Positions 25,463-35,844 of a stretch of DNA of 64,000 nt are shown in pieces. The translations under genes and the position numbers were made by a program. The notes beneath the pieces are model-generated. The model saw only the letters and a list, made by a program, of their open reading frames with translations. It ran no database searches and had not been told where the DNA came from. Position 1 is the stretch's first letter; each line of letters begins with the position of its first letter. Source of the stretch: Phenylobacterium sp. (lineage in GTDB: Bacteria > Pseudomonadota > Alphaproteobacteria > Caulobacterales > Caulobacteraceae); the NCBI RefSeq assembly GCF_025351295.1, contig NZ_JANXWD010000010.1, positions 1 through 64,000 of the forward strand, given 5' to 3'.

Positions 25463-26569
25463 CTATTCGGCGGCGGCGCGGAAGGGGAGGTCGTCGGTTG
25501 CGTAGTAGCGGCCGAAGCGGTTGGCCAGGAACGCCGGCAGCGGGATGTCCTCCTGGCGGATGAAGCCGCTCTGGGGCAGGTCGCCGCTTGCCAGCATGTC
25601 CAGCACCGCGCAGATGGCGCCGGCGGTGGTGATCTGGATCGCCGACTTGACCTCGCCGCCCACCGGCTGGGCGAAGACCTTGTTGACGTAGGTCTCCTGC
25701 ATCAGGTGCCCGGCCTTCATCCCCGAGACGGTGACGAACACGATCACCACGTCCTGCATGGTGGCCGGGACCGAGTTCTCCAGGATGTCCTTCAGCACGT
25801 CGCGGCGGTTGCGCAGGTTCAGGTCGTTGAGCAGCGCCTTCATGATCGCCGCGTGGCCGGGATAGCGGATGGTCTTGTAGTTCAGGTTCCGCACCTGGCC
25901 GTCCAGAGTCAGGCACAGGGTGCCCAGGCCGCCGGAGGTGTTGAACGCCTCGTAGGCCACGCCGTCGAGGGCGAACTCCTCGCACTCCTCCATGGCCGGG
26001 GTCTCGCGCAGCCGCCCGTTGACGATGGCCTCGCAGGGCTCGCAGTATTCGTTGATCACCCCGTCGGTGGACCACGTGAGGTTGTAGTTCAGCGCGTTGG
26101 ACGGATAGCGAGGCAGGGCGCCGACCCGCAGCCGCACGTCGTGCAACTGGTCGAAGTGCTTGATCAGGTCCCAGGCGGCGATGGTGATGAAGCCCGGCGC
26201 CAGGCCGCACTGGGGGATGAAGGCGGTGGTGGCGTCGGCGGCCAGGTCGCGGACGATGCGGCTGGAGGCCACGTCCTCGGTCAGGTCCAGGTAGTGGGCC
26301 CCGGCCGCCTTGGCCGCCTGGGCGACGGCGATGGTCAGGTGGAAGGGCGCGCAGTTGACCACGGCGAACACGCCGGTCAGGCGCGCCAGCAGGGCGGCGG
26401 GATCGTCGATGGCCAGGGCGGCGGTGGTCACGTGCGGCCGGCCGGCAAACTCGGCCAGGGCCTCGGCGGACTGGTCGATCAGCACCGCCTCGTAACTGCC
26501 GGACGCGACCAGCAGGTCGACGACGGTGGAGCCGATCTTGCCGGCTCCGATGACAGCAACCGTGCGCAT
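25463..26569 (-). CDS. Saccharopine dehydrogenase family protein (saccharopine reductase or lysine 6-dehydrogenase)
   Basis: 368 residues with an N-terminal NAD(P)-binding motif VIGAGKIGSTVVDLL and the family core (QCGLAPGFITIAAWDL, YNLTWSTDGVINEY). With the ALDH7 gene it would generate aminoadipic semialdehyde and then aminoadipate from lysine. The length (about 370) fits both lysine 6-dehydrogenase and single-domain glutamate-forming saccharopine dehydrogenase. With no lysine-ketoglutarate reductase or lysine aminotransferase gene here, a direct lysine 6-dehydrogenase is attractive but unproven. Confidence 0.82.
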   Translation of the reverse strand: MRTVAVIGAGKIGSTVVDLLVASGSYEAVLIDQSAEALAEFAGRPHVTTAALAIDDPAALLARLTGVFAVVNCAPFHLTIAVAQAAKAAGAHYLDLTEDVASSRIVRDLAADATTAFIPQCGLAPGFITIAAWDLIKHFDQLHDVRLRVGALPRYPSNALNYNLTWSTDGVINEYCEPCEAIVNGRLRETPAMEECEEFALDGVAYEAFNTSGGLGTLCLTLDGQVRNLNYKTIRYPGHAAIMKALLNDLNLRNRRDVLKDILENSVPATMQDVVIVFVTVSGMKAGHLMQETYVNKVFAQPVGGEVKSAIQITTAGAICAVLDMLASGDLPQSGFIRQEDIPLPAFLANRFGRYYATDDLPFRAAAE

Positions 26570-26690
26570 GATTTGGGCTCCCTTGGGTTCCGATGCAGAA
26601 TCTCAGGCCCGGGCGCCGCTTTCAATTGGCGTCCCGTCGATTTGCGGCGTTAGATTGCGCGGATCGCCGAAGGGATTGTGCGGAACGCCG

Positions 26691-27116
26691 ATGGACGACC
26701 TGGACGAGCACCTGCTGGCCAAACTCCGCGACAACGCCCGCGCGCCGGTGGCGGAGCTGGCCCGGGCGCTGGGCCTGTCGCGCACCACGGTGCAGAGCCG
26801 GCTGGCCAAGCTGGAACGCAACGGGACGATCGCCGGCTATGCCGTGAAGCTGGCCGGCGCCTATGAGGCCGGCCGCGTCCACGCGTTCATCATGCTGACC
26901 GTGGAGCCGAAGCAGGCCGGCGCGGTGACCGCGGCCCTGAAGCGGATGGCGGGCGTCCGTCGCCTGCAGTCGGTCAGCGGCCCCTTCGACATGATCGCCA
27001 CGGTGGAAGCCGCCGGCGTCGCCGAGATGGACGCCACCATCGACGAGATCGGCGGCGTGAAGGGCGTGGAACGGACCAACTCCTCCATCGTGCTGTCGAC
27101 CAAGTTCGACCGCTGA
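26691..27116 (+). CDS. Lrp/AsnC family transcriptional regulator
   Basis: 141 residues: N-terminal helix-turn-helix (LDEHLLAKLRDNARAPVAELARALGLSRTTVQSRLAKLERNGTI) and C-terminal RAM/AsnC ligand-binding domain (AFIMLTVEPKQA ... VSGPFDMIATVEA). Divergent from the lysine-catabolic pair across 121 nt, so it most likely senses lysine or a breakdown product and controls them, an inference from position. The frame is open upstream to about 26526, but the HTH begins right after ATG 26691. Confidence 0.9.
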   Translation: MDDLDEHLLAKLRDNARAPVAELARALGLSRTTVQSRLAKLERNGTIAGYAVKLAGAYEAGRVHAFIMLTVEPKQAGAVTAALKRMAGVRRLQSVSGPFDMIATVEAAGVAEMDATIDEIGGVKGVERTNSSIVLSTKFDR

Positions 27117-27123
27117 CCTGAAC

Positions 27124-27159
27124 GCTCCTCCCCCGAAGTGCTCCCTTCGGAGCAGGAGC
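27124..27159. terminator. GC-rich hairpin after the Lrp gene
   Basis: GCTCCT...CCGAAG pairs with CTTCGG...AGGAGC around a 6-nt loop, beginning 7 nt after the stop codon. No T-run follows, so it may be a decayed relic of the family C repeats (same CTCCTCCCCC lead) that acts as a 3' stabilising hairpin or weak terminator. Confidence 0.5.
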
Positions 27160-27286
27160 GATGCGCGATCCCGGCGCGCGCCGCCCCCACAACCCGTTCA
27201 TCCGTCTGTGAAATCTCGACCTTGGTTACCCGACCTAAACATAAGGCGTTCAGGACTGTCCGACGTTTGGGGATTCCGGTCGGACG

Positions 27287-29791
<2,505 letters not shown>

Positions 29792-29798
29792 GGGCGGC

Positions 29799-31277
29799 CT
29801 ACGGCCGCGCCAGATAGATCGGATTCCCCAGCAGCCACAGCGCGCCGTCCGGACCGCGCACGTCCACGCGCAGCCAGCCGCGCGCCAGGGCGGGGACGTC
29901 GAAGGTCCGCCGCTCGTCGCCCTGCAACGGTTCGGCTGACGCCAACCCGGCGGCTCCGGGCCCCGCGAACGCCAGCCGCCCGCCCGCGCCGCCGGCGACA
30001 TGGACGCTCAGCCGCACCGGCGCTCCGGCCTTCAGACCGTCGCCCATCTCCGCCGTCTGCCCGCCGGCCTCGGCGCGGACCTCCAGCAGGCGGTCGCGGG
30101 TTCCCTGGACATCCACGAACACATGGCCCGCCCGGATCGCCGCCAGCACGGCGTCCTGCGACAGCGCTTCGGCGTGCACGACGGTGGTGGGGACCCCGAC
30201 CCCCCTGGCCGGTGGCAGCCCGGCGTCGTGGTTGTCCGAGCCGCCCACCGCGGTGATGTGCAGCCCGGCGTTCAGCCGCGCTTCCCAGAACGGAATGCCG
30301 GACAGCGGCCCGGCGCCGATCGTCCCGTTGACCGCCTCGACGGCCGGGATACGGGCGTAGTCCGTCGCCGCCGTCCAGCCGCAGCCCATGCAGGCTTCGC
30401 CCGACGGCAGGCCCGGGTGGTTGATGGAGACCAGGGCGTGGGCCGCTTCGGCCTGGTCAAGGATGTGGCCCAGCGTCGGCGCGCGCGGCCCGCCTAGCTG
30501 GAAGTCCAGCGGCGCGGTCATCCCCAGCACGCCCAGATGGCCCTGGAAGGTGGTGACCTCGCGGCCCGGGATCAGCAGCAGGTCGTCGTAGTACGGCTGC
30601 AGCTCCGCCAGGTCCTGGAAGTGGCTGGAGGTGTTGTGGTCGGTCACCGCCACGAAATCGAGGCCGCGCGCGGCGGCCGCCTCCAGGGTGCGGAACAGCG
30701 GGCAGGGAACCTTCTGGCCGGTGTGCGAGGCGCAGGCCCCGTCCGAATGCTCGGTGTGCAGGTGCAGGTCGCCGCGATACCAGCCGGGGCCGGCCCTCAG
30801 CGGCGCCTCGGCGAAGCCATGGAAGACCGGGCTGTGGTCCAGGGCGATCGTCGCGGTGTAGGTGGCGCGGCCGTCCTTGCGCAGGTTGGGCACACCCAGG
30901 ATCAGCGTCCACGTTCCCGCCGGCAGCGGCCCCGGCAGGTACGACGACGTCGCCCAGGTCTCGGTGAGCGTGAAGCGCGCTTTGTTCCCGCCGCTCCAGC
31001 CGCGGAACCGCTGCGGGTCCCGCACGCCGATGTCGATCACCGCTTTCTGGTCCTTGCCGGCGTAGTTGAAGGCGACGCTCACCGACGTCGTACCCGCCCG
31101 CACCCGGAACGGGACCTCGCGATAGGTCTGGTGATCGGCGCCGGTCATCACGCCGGTCAGCGTCAAGGTCTCGGCAAGACCGGGCGTGGCGGCGAGCAGC
31201 AGGACGAAGGTCAGCGCGGCGCCAGCGCGCCCTCCACCCCTTCGGGGTCCCCCTCCCCCGCGTTGCGGGTGAGGCAC
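29799..31277 (-). CDS. Secreted PHP-domain metal-dependent hydrolase (CehA/McbA type)
   Basis: 492 residues from GTG 31277. A hydrophobic signal core (LTFVLLLAATPGLAET) precedes a beta-rich N-domain and a PHP domain with GDLHLHTEHSDG, VAVTDHNTSSHF, SINHPG and VGGSDNHD, whose His/Asp residues bind the metal cluster. CehA/McbA relatives hydrolyse carbamate or phosphoester bonds; the substrate here is unknown. The first 20 residues (VPHPQRGGGGPRRGGG...) are translated from the adjacent inverted repeat. Without the repeat there is no ATG, GTG or TTG in frame before the signal core, so start and n-region appear repeat-derived. AGAGG lies 7 nt before the GTG. Confidence 0.78.
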   Translation of the reverse strand: MPHPQRGGGGPRRGGGRAGAALTFVLLLAATPGLAETLTLTGVMTGADHQTYREVPFRVRAGTTSVSVAFNYAGKDQKAVIDIGVRDPQRFRGWSGGNKARFTLTETWATSSYLPGPLPAGTWTLILGVPNLRKDGRATYTATIALDHSPVFHGFAEAPLRAGPGWYRGDLHLHTEHSDGACASHTGQKVPCPLFRTLEAAAARGLDFVAVTDHNTSSHFQDLAELQPYYDDLLLIPGREVTTFQGHLGVLGMTAPLDFQLGGPRAPTLGHILDQAEAAHALVSINHPGLPSGEACMGCGWTAATDYARIPAVEAVNGTIGAGPLSGIPFWEARLNAGLHITAVGGSDNHDAGLPPARGVGVPTTVVHAEALSQDAVLAAIRAGHVFVDVQGTRDRLLEVRAEAGGQTAEMGDGLKAGAPVRLSVHVAGGAGGRLAFAGPGAAGLASAEPLQGDERRTFDVPALARGWLRVDVRGPDGALWLLGNPIYLARP

Positions 31278-31321
31278 TATGGCGCCTCTGTTCCTCACCC
31301 GTGCCAACGGGGGAGGGGGGA
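31233..31321. repeat. Intergenic inverted repeat, family D
   Basis: About 89 bp with arms CCCCCTCCCCCGCGTTGCGGGTGAGG-like (31248-31274) and CCTCACCCGTGCCAACGGGGGAGGGGG-like (31295-31321), an imperfect stem of roughly 25 bp. It covers the start region of the PHP hydrolase gene and the gap to the thiolase gene. Confidence 0.7.
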
Positions 31322-31360
31322 CCGCGAAGCTATGCAGGGGGCGCTGCCGCCGCACCGAGA

Positions 31361-32503
31361 TCAGGGCGCCTCGTTCGAGAAGATCACCGTGCCCGAGGCG
31401 GCGAACATGCCGCCCACGCCGTGGCAGACGCTGGTCCTGGCGCCCGGGACCTGGGCGGGGGCGATCCCGCGCAGCTGCCGCACGCTCTCCTGCAGGGCGT
31501 ACATGCCGTACATGCCGGAGTGCATGTAGCTGAGGCCGCCGCCGTTGGTGTTGAGCGGCAGCTTGCCCCCTATCGCCGTGTTCCGCTCGCGGATGAACCC
31601 CGCCGCCTCGCCCGGCTTGCAGAAGCCCAGGTCCTCCAGGCCATACAGCGGCAGGTGGGCGAAGGCGTCGTAGATCATCAGGTGGTCGACGTCGGCGTGC
31701 GCCAGCCCCGACTCGTCGAACGCCTTCTTGCCGGAGACGCGGAACGCTTTCGACGAGGTGAAGTCCGCCATCTGGCTGACCAGCGGCGTCTCGACGCTCT
31801 CGCCCGTGCCCAGCACATAGACCGGCTTCTGCGGGAAGTCCTTGGCCCGCTCCGCCGAGGTCAGGATCAGCGCCCCGCCGCCGTCGGTGACCAGGCAGCA
31901 CATCAGCTTGGTGAACGGCCAGGCGATCATGTCGGCGCCCAGCACGTCGTCGACGGTCAGCGGGTCCTTGAAGCTGGCGCGCGGGTTCTTGGCCGCCCAC
32001 TCCCGCTGAATCACCGCCACCCACGCCAGGTCCTCGGCCGTCAGGCCATAGGTCTTCAGGTAGCGGAGCACGGGGATGGTGAACATGGTCGGCGGGCCGG
32101 CCACGCCATAGGGCATCTCGAACTGGCCCATCAGGCTGGAGGGCGCGCGGCCGAAGCCGCTGGAGCCCACCCGCGACCGGCCGCTCTCGCCGTGGGTGAT
32201 CAGCACGGTGGTGCAGAGGCCTTCGTTGATCGCCGCCGCCGCGTGGCGCACGTGCAGCATGAACGAGCAGCCGCCCACCGACGTTCCGTCCGCGTAGGTC
32301 GGCGTGATGCCCATGTAGTGGGCCAGCTCCACCGGGCTGATCCCGGCGCAGGCGACGCCATCGATGTCGCTCGGCTTCAGCCCGGCGTCGGCCAGGGCGT
32401 TGAGCGCGGCGTCGGCGTGCAGGCCGATCACCGACACGTCCGGGATCTTGCCCATCTTGGTGGTCTCGGCGGCGCCGACGACGCCTACGGATTTCTGCTT
32501 CAA
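31361..32503 (-). CDS. Thiolase-like acetyl-CoA acetyltransferase (SCP-x type)
   Basis: 380 residues. VGVVGAAETTKMGKIPDVS at the start, the putative nucleophilic Cys79 in VGGCSFMLHVRHAA and a C-terminal NTNGGGLSYMHSGMYGM block are typical of SCP-x/thiolase-like proteins (COG0183) that pair with DUF35 OB-fold proteins. Starts 4 nt after the DUF35 stop. Such pairs cleave the side chain in sterol- or branched-acid breakdown. The exact substrate is unknown. Confidence 0.87.
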   Translation of the reverse strand: MKQKSVGVVGAAETTKMGKIPDVSVIGLHADAALNALADAGLKPSDIDGVACAGISPVELAHYMGITPTYADGTSVGGCSFMLHVRHAAAAINEGLCTTVLITHGESGRSRVGSSGFGRAPSSLMGQFEMPYGVAGPPTMFTIPVLRYLKTYGLTAEDLAWVAVIQREWAAKNPRASFKDPLTVDDVLGADMIAWPFTKLMCCLVTDGGGALILTSAERAKDFPQKPVYVLGTGESVETPLVSQMADFTSSKAFRVSGKKAFDESGLAHADVDHLMIYDAFAHLPLYGLEDLGFCKPGEAAGFIRERNTAIGGKLPLNTNGGGLSYMHSGMYGMYALQESVRQLRGIAPAQVPGARTSVCHGVGGMFAASGTVIFSNEAP

Positions 32504-32507
32504 GCGA

Positions 32508-32927
32508 CTAACCCTTCACCGGCGCGAACAGGGGCAGGGTGATGTCGTCGGTCTGCCTGGCGAACGAGACCTGCAGCGGCATGTCCAGCTGCAGCACCTC
32601 CGGCGTCTGCGGGCAGTCGACGATGTTGGTCATCATCTGCGGGCCCTCGGCCAGCTTCACCACCGCGATAGCGTAGGGCTCGGTCCCCATGTCCGGGCGC
32701 GGGCGCATGTTGATGACGTAGGACCACAGCACCCCCTTGCCGCTGGCCGGATAGACCTCGACGTCGCGGCTGGCGCACTTCGGGCAGAAGGCCCGCGGCG
32801 GGAAATAGCTCTCGTGGCAGGCGGTGCAGCGTTGGAGGCGAAGCTCGCCCGCCTTGCAGCCGTCCCAGAAATGGCGGGTCTCTGGCGTGGGTTCAGGCAA
32901 CATGCGTGGCGGCATTCGAAAATCCAT
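32508..32927 (-). CDS. DUF35 Zn-ribbon/OB-fold acyl-CoA-binding protein
   Basis: 139 residues. The rubredoxin-like zinc ribbon CTACHESYFPPRAFCPKC (four cysteines) precedes an OB fold (SGKGVLWSYVINM ... YAIAVVKLAEGPQMMTNI). DUF35 proteins bind to SCP-x-like thiolases and are needed for their activity in retro-aldol or thiolytic steps of steroid degradation. Upstream gene of the two-gene operon with the thiolase; divergent from the DUF1810 gene. Confidence 0.9.
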   Translation of the reverse strand: MDFRMPPRMLPEPTPETRHFWDGCKAGELRLQRCTACHESYFPPRAFCPKCASRDVEVYPASGKGVLWSYVINMRPRPDMGTEPYAIAVVKLAEGPQMMTNIVDCPQTPEVLQLDMPLQVSFARQTDDITLPLFAPVKG

Positions 32928-33019
32928 CCCTTAGAAAAATCGGTCTGTTCTAGTCCGCTAGTGGCGGGCGGCGCAGCAAAGACGAGACCGCGGCGCTTGT
33001 CACCTGTAGTGATGCGCCG

Positions 33020-33475
33020 ATGATCGAAAGCCATGATCTGGAGCGGTTCATCAGGGCCCAGGACGCCGGCGTCGGCGCCGAGAGCGTCTATGATCGCGCG
33101 CTCACCGAACTGCGCGCCGGCCTCAAGCAATCCCACTGGATGTGGTTCGTCTTTCCGCAGTTCCAGGGCCTGGGCGAGAGCGAGATGTCCAAAACCTACG
33201 CCATCGCCAGCCTGGCCGAGGCCGCCGCCTACGTGGCCCACCCGGTGCTGGGGCCGCGCCTGCGCACCTGCCTCACCATCCTGAACGGGCTGCAGGACCG
33301 CACCGCCTTCCAGATCTTCGGGCGGCCCGACGACCGCAAGCTGCGCTCCAGCCTGACCCTCTTCGCCCACGCCACCGACGACAACACCGTCTTCATGCTG
33401 ACCCTGGTGAAGTTCTTCCCCGGCGGCTTCGACAAGCGCACCCTGCGCGCCCTGGGCATCCAGGCGGCGACTTAA
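33020..33475 (+). CDS. DUF1810 domain-containing protein
   Basis: 151 residues with the DUF1810 core: LERFIRAQD, ALTELRAGLKQSHWMWFVFPQFQGLGESEMSKTYAI, HPVLGPRLRTC and KLRSSLTLFAHA. The fold relates to the NADAR-like YbiA group, but function here is unknown. The stop TAA (33473-33475) overlaps the convergent gene's stop in TTAA. Confidence 0.9.
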   Translation: MIESHDLERFIRAQDAGVGAESVYDRALTELRAGLKQSHWMWFVFPQFQGLGESEMSKTYAIASLAEAAAYVAHPVLGPRLRTCLTILNGLQDRTAFQIFGRPDDRKLRSSLTLFAHATDDNTVFMLTLVKFFPGGFDKRTLRALGIQAAT

Positions 33476-33867
33476 CGTTTGTCCTTCGCGCGACCACGAC
33501 CCTGCCGCCGCACCAGCGCGGCCACGGCCAGTCCCAGCAGGCCAGAGGCGATCAGCAGCCCTGTGCGTTTGTGGCGCGGCCCTGTGTGGACGACAAACCG
33601 GTGGAACTGCGTCTCGTCCGCCCCCCACCACGAGGACGAGGGCTTGTGGAAGCCGTGCCGCGGCATGGCCTCCGCCGCCTCGCGCGCCAGGTCGGCCGCT
33701 TCCGACGCCGTCAGCCCGATCACCAGGCTCAGCACCTCCGGGCGCACCGCCTGCGGATCGTCGCTCAGCCGCCAGGTTTCGCGGGTCACGTTCACCACCC
33801 GCCCCAGCGCCGCCTTCCGCGAGATCACGGTGGTATGGGTCAGGAAGCGATTCAGCCGGTCGGACAT
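33472..33867 (-). CDS. Small tail-anchored membrane protein of unknown function
   Basis: 131 residues. A mixed N-terminal domain (SDRLNRFLTHTTVISRKAALGRVV ... LTASEAADLAREAAEAM) is followed by one hydrophobic helix near the C-terminus (LLIASGLLGLAVAALV) and a basic tail (RRQGRGRAKDKR), which suggests a cytoplasmic domain anchored to the membrane. I recognise no family. The open frame extends to 34551, but ATG 33867 gives the first compositionally normal start. Convergent with DUF1810, sharing the TTAA stop. Confidence 0.7.
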   Translation of the reverse strand: MSDRLNRFLTHTTVISRKAALGRVVNVTRETWRLSDDPQAVRPEVLSLVIGLTASEAADLAREAAEAMPRHGFHKPSSSWWGADETQFHRFVVHTGPRHKRTGLLIASGLLGLAVAALVRRQGRGRAKDKR

Positions 33868-33966
33868 GCGACAGGAAGCCCCAAAACGCGGATTTGATCC
33901 AGGACTCGCATCCGCCCTCTCGACCGGCCGGCGCGGCCTGCTACGCCTATGACTTAAGCGCTTGGA

Positions 33967-34287
33967 ATGGACATGAAAGACTTCATCGATTTTCAGGGCG
34001 CCTCGCGCGCCCGCTATCGCTTCCGGATCTGGGCCGAGGGCGCCGCCCACCTGCCCGTGGCCGGCAACTACGTCTACGTCCGCGAGGAGCCCGAGGGCTT
34101 CAAGGTCCTGACCGTGGGCCAGACCAACGACCTCTCTAAGGCCCGCGGCGAATGGACCAAGGCCACCCGCCGCGGCGCCACCCACGTCTTCACCCGCCTC
34201 AACGTCGCGCGCGCCGTGCGGATCGCCGAACACGAGGACATCGCCGGCCACTACAAGACCGCCCACGTCAGCGAGGCCGTGGACTGA
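33967..34287 (+). CDS. Small protein with degenerate GIY-YIG-like fold
   Basis: 106 residues. GNYVYVREEPEGFKVLTVGQTNDLSKARGEWTKATRRGATHVFTRLN resembles a GIY-YIG nuclease core (GxYxYV...VGQT.DL..R) with the second Tyr-Ile-Gly replaced by VGQT, and RIAEHEDIAGHYKTAH could hold the glutamate. No catalytic claim is made; it may be a binding relic. It stands alone and is followed by the palindrome GCCGGACGCGTCCGGC (34296-34311). Confidence 0.7.
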   Translation: MDMKDFIDFQGASRARYRFRIWAEGAAHLPVAGNYVYVREEPEGFKVLTVGQTNDLSKARGEWTKATRRGATHVFTRLNVARAVRIAEHEDIAGHYKTAHVSEAVD

Positions 34288-34295
34288 GGCGGTGC

Positions 34296-34311
34296 GCCGG
34301 ACGCGTCCGGC
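34296..34311. terminator. Palindrome GCCGGACGCGTCCGGC between convergent genes
   Basis: Perfect 16-bp palindrome 8 nt after the stop of the GIY-YIG-like gene and 44 nt before the end of the convergent regulator gene. As RNA it forms a short hairpin with little loop and no U-run, so terminator function is weakly supported. Confidence 0.3.
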
Positions 34312-34355
34312 CTGAGGCGATGGCCAACACGGCCGGCCGGCCGCTGGCGGCTCGA

Positions 34356-35051
34356 CTATCCCGCGGTCGCCGCGCGCAGCGGCTGGAACGTGCGCTCGAA
34401 GGCGTGCAGCCCCGGCGCGCTGAAGGCCACCAGCCGCGTGCCCTCCATCCGTCGCGCCCAGCCCAGGTCGTAGATCCTCTCCAGCAGGCCGACCCCGAAG
34501 ACGCCGGCCAGGTGGCTGCGGCGCACGCTCCAGTCCAGGCAGGCCTTGCACAGCGGCCGCCGGCCACGGGCCTCGACGGCGACACCGAACGCGCGGGCGA
34601 AGGCGTGGCCGGCGGGGGTCAGCACCAGGGAGCCGGCCTCGTCGGCGATGCGGCCGGCGGCGATCAGGGCGTCCAGCATCGCCACCCCGGCGTCGCCCGC
34701 CAGGTGGTCGTAGCAGACCCGGGCGCGGCGCATGGCGGGGTCCCTGGGTCCCGTCCGGGTGCGCATATGACCGGTGCGCTCGGCCAGCAGGGCCAGCTGC
34801 TCCAGGGCCTCGGCGACGTCGTGGCTGGCCAGGGCGAAATAGTTGTGGCGGCCCTGGATGCGCCGGGTGATGAGCTCGCCCTGCTCCAGCCGGGCCAGGT
34901 GGGCGCTGCCGGTCTGCGGCGTCACCCCGGCCTCGCGGGCCAGTTCGCCGGCGGTCAGCGCCTGGCCGCCCATCAGCGCCGAGAGGATGTTGGCGCGGGC
35001 CGGGTCGCCCAGCAGGGCGGCGATGCGGGTGATGTCGGGGCCTAGCTTCAT
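34356..35051 (-). CDS. ArsR-type winged-helix transcriptional regulator with long C-terminal domain
   Basis: 231 residues. The N-terminal ArsR fold (LGDPARANILSALMGGQALTAGELAREAGVTPQTGSAHLARLEQGELITRRIQGRHNYFALAS) is followed by about 140 residues with C and H residues (RVCYDHLAGDAGVAMLDAL, CKACLDWSVRRSHLAG). This long form is known in alphaproteobacteria; the CKAC and neighbouring His could bind metal or sense redox state. ATG 35051 chosen because the upstream frame runs into the repeat at 35065. Target unknown. Confidence 0.87.
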   Translation of the reverse strand: MKLGPDITRIAALLGDPARANILSALMGGQALTAGELAREAGVTPQTGSAHLARLEQGELITRRIQGRHNYFALASHDVAEALEQLALLAERTGHMRTRTGPRDPAMRRARVCYDHLAGDAGVAMLDALIAAGRIADEAGSLVLTPAGHAFARAFGVAVEARGRRPLCKACLDWSVRRSHLAGVFGVGLLERIYDLGWARRMEGTRLVAFSAPGLHAFERTFQPLRAATAG

Positions 35052-35064
35052 GGCCCCCACCCTA

Positions 35065-35177
35065 GAGCGCGTCAGGCGAAAGTGGATCCCGGTTTCGCCG
35101 CCCGACGCGCTCCAATTCAAAGAGTTAGAGCCTTTTTATCTGGTTCAAGTGAGTCCACTTGAACCAGATAGGCTCTA
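35065..35177. repeat. Composite inverted repeat, family G
   Basis: Two hairpins in a row. First: GAGCGCGTC (35065-35073) pairs with GACGCGCTC (35104-35112), with inner GGCGAAA/TTTCGCC. Second: TAGAGCC..TATCTGGTTCAAGTG (35126-35151, with a TTTT bulge) pairs perfectly with CACTTGAACCAGATA-GGCTCTA (35156-35177) around a 4-nt loop. It lies between the divergent regulator and NIPSNAP genes, where a terminator is not expected, so it looks like a mobile palindrome. Confidence 0.8.
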
Positions 35178-35265
35178 GCGACTGGAGCGCGACGACGCTT
35201 CGGCCGCGAGCGAAACGTGCCGGCCGCCCCGCCGCTAGAACGAGCGCCCGGACCCGGAGCCTCCC

Positions 35266-35571
35266 ATGACCGTCACCTGCTGCATCCGTTATGTCATCGA
35301 CCCGTTCCAGCGCGACGCCTTCGAGGCCTATGCGCGAAACTGGCTGAGTATCATCCCGGGCTGCGGAGGCGACCTGATCGGCTATTTCCTGCCGCACGAA
35401 GGGACCGACAACATCGCCCTGGCGCTGATCTCGTTTCCGAGCCTGGCGGCCTACGAAGCCTATCGCGCACGCCTGAAGACCGACCCCGCCGGTCGCGCCA
35501 ACTTCGCGCTGGCCCAGGCGGAGCGGTTCATCCTCAGCGAGGAGCGCACCTGGCTGACGCCGGTGGTCTAG
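35266..35571 (+). CDS. NIPSNAP family protein
   Basis: 101 residues, a single dimeric alpha/beta-barrel NIPSNAP domain ([42 protein letters not shown] ... [18 protein letters not shown]). Such small proteins appear in catabolic and stress loci with unknown roles. The stop overlaps that of the convergent small gene in CTAG (35568-35571). Confidence 0.88.
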   Translation: MTVTCCIRYVIDPFQRDAFEAYARNWLSIIPGCGGDLIGYFLPHEGTDNIALALISFPSLAAYEAYRARLKTDPAGRANFALAQAERFILSEERTWLTPVV

Positions 35572-35735
35572 GAGCGCAGGGTGTTCTCGGCCCGCATCGC
35601 CGCGTGCGCGCGGCGCAGTTCCGCCGCCGCCGCCGTCATGTTAGCCTCGAACTCGGCCAGTTGCCGGTCGTATGTGCCGTCCAGCAGCTTCTCGACGACA
35701 GGGTCCTCTTCGACCTTCCGCTTGGTCGCAGCCAT
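35568..35735 (-). CDS. Small acidic/helical protein of unknown function (55 residues)
   Basis: Reads [20 protein letters not shown] then [20 protein letters not shown] and a short charged end ([15 protein letters not shown]). Charged, probably helical, no family recognised. Support for a real gene: ordinary composition for this genome, a clean ATG at 35735, and a stop that shares the CTAG palindrome with the NIPSNAP stop, as in three other convergent pairs of the window. Confidence 0.6.
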   Translation of the reverse strand: MAATKRKVEEDPVVEKLLDGTYDRQLAEFEANMTAAAAELRRAHAAMRAENTLRS

Positions 35736-35844
35736 GTTGAAATCCCACCAGGTGTGTGGCGGACAGTGTGCGCCGGGCGCGGCTACGCTCCGATTAACGC
35801 GGGGGCGATTTCCTCCCCCGTTTCGCGGGAAAACAAGGGCGTTC

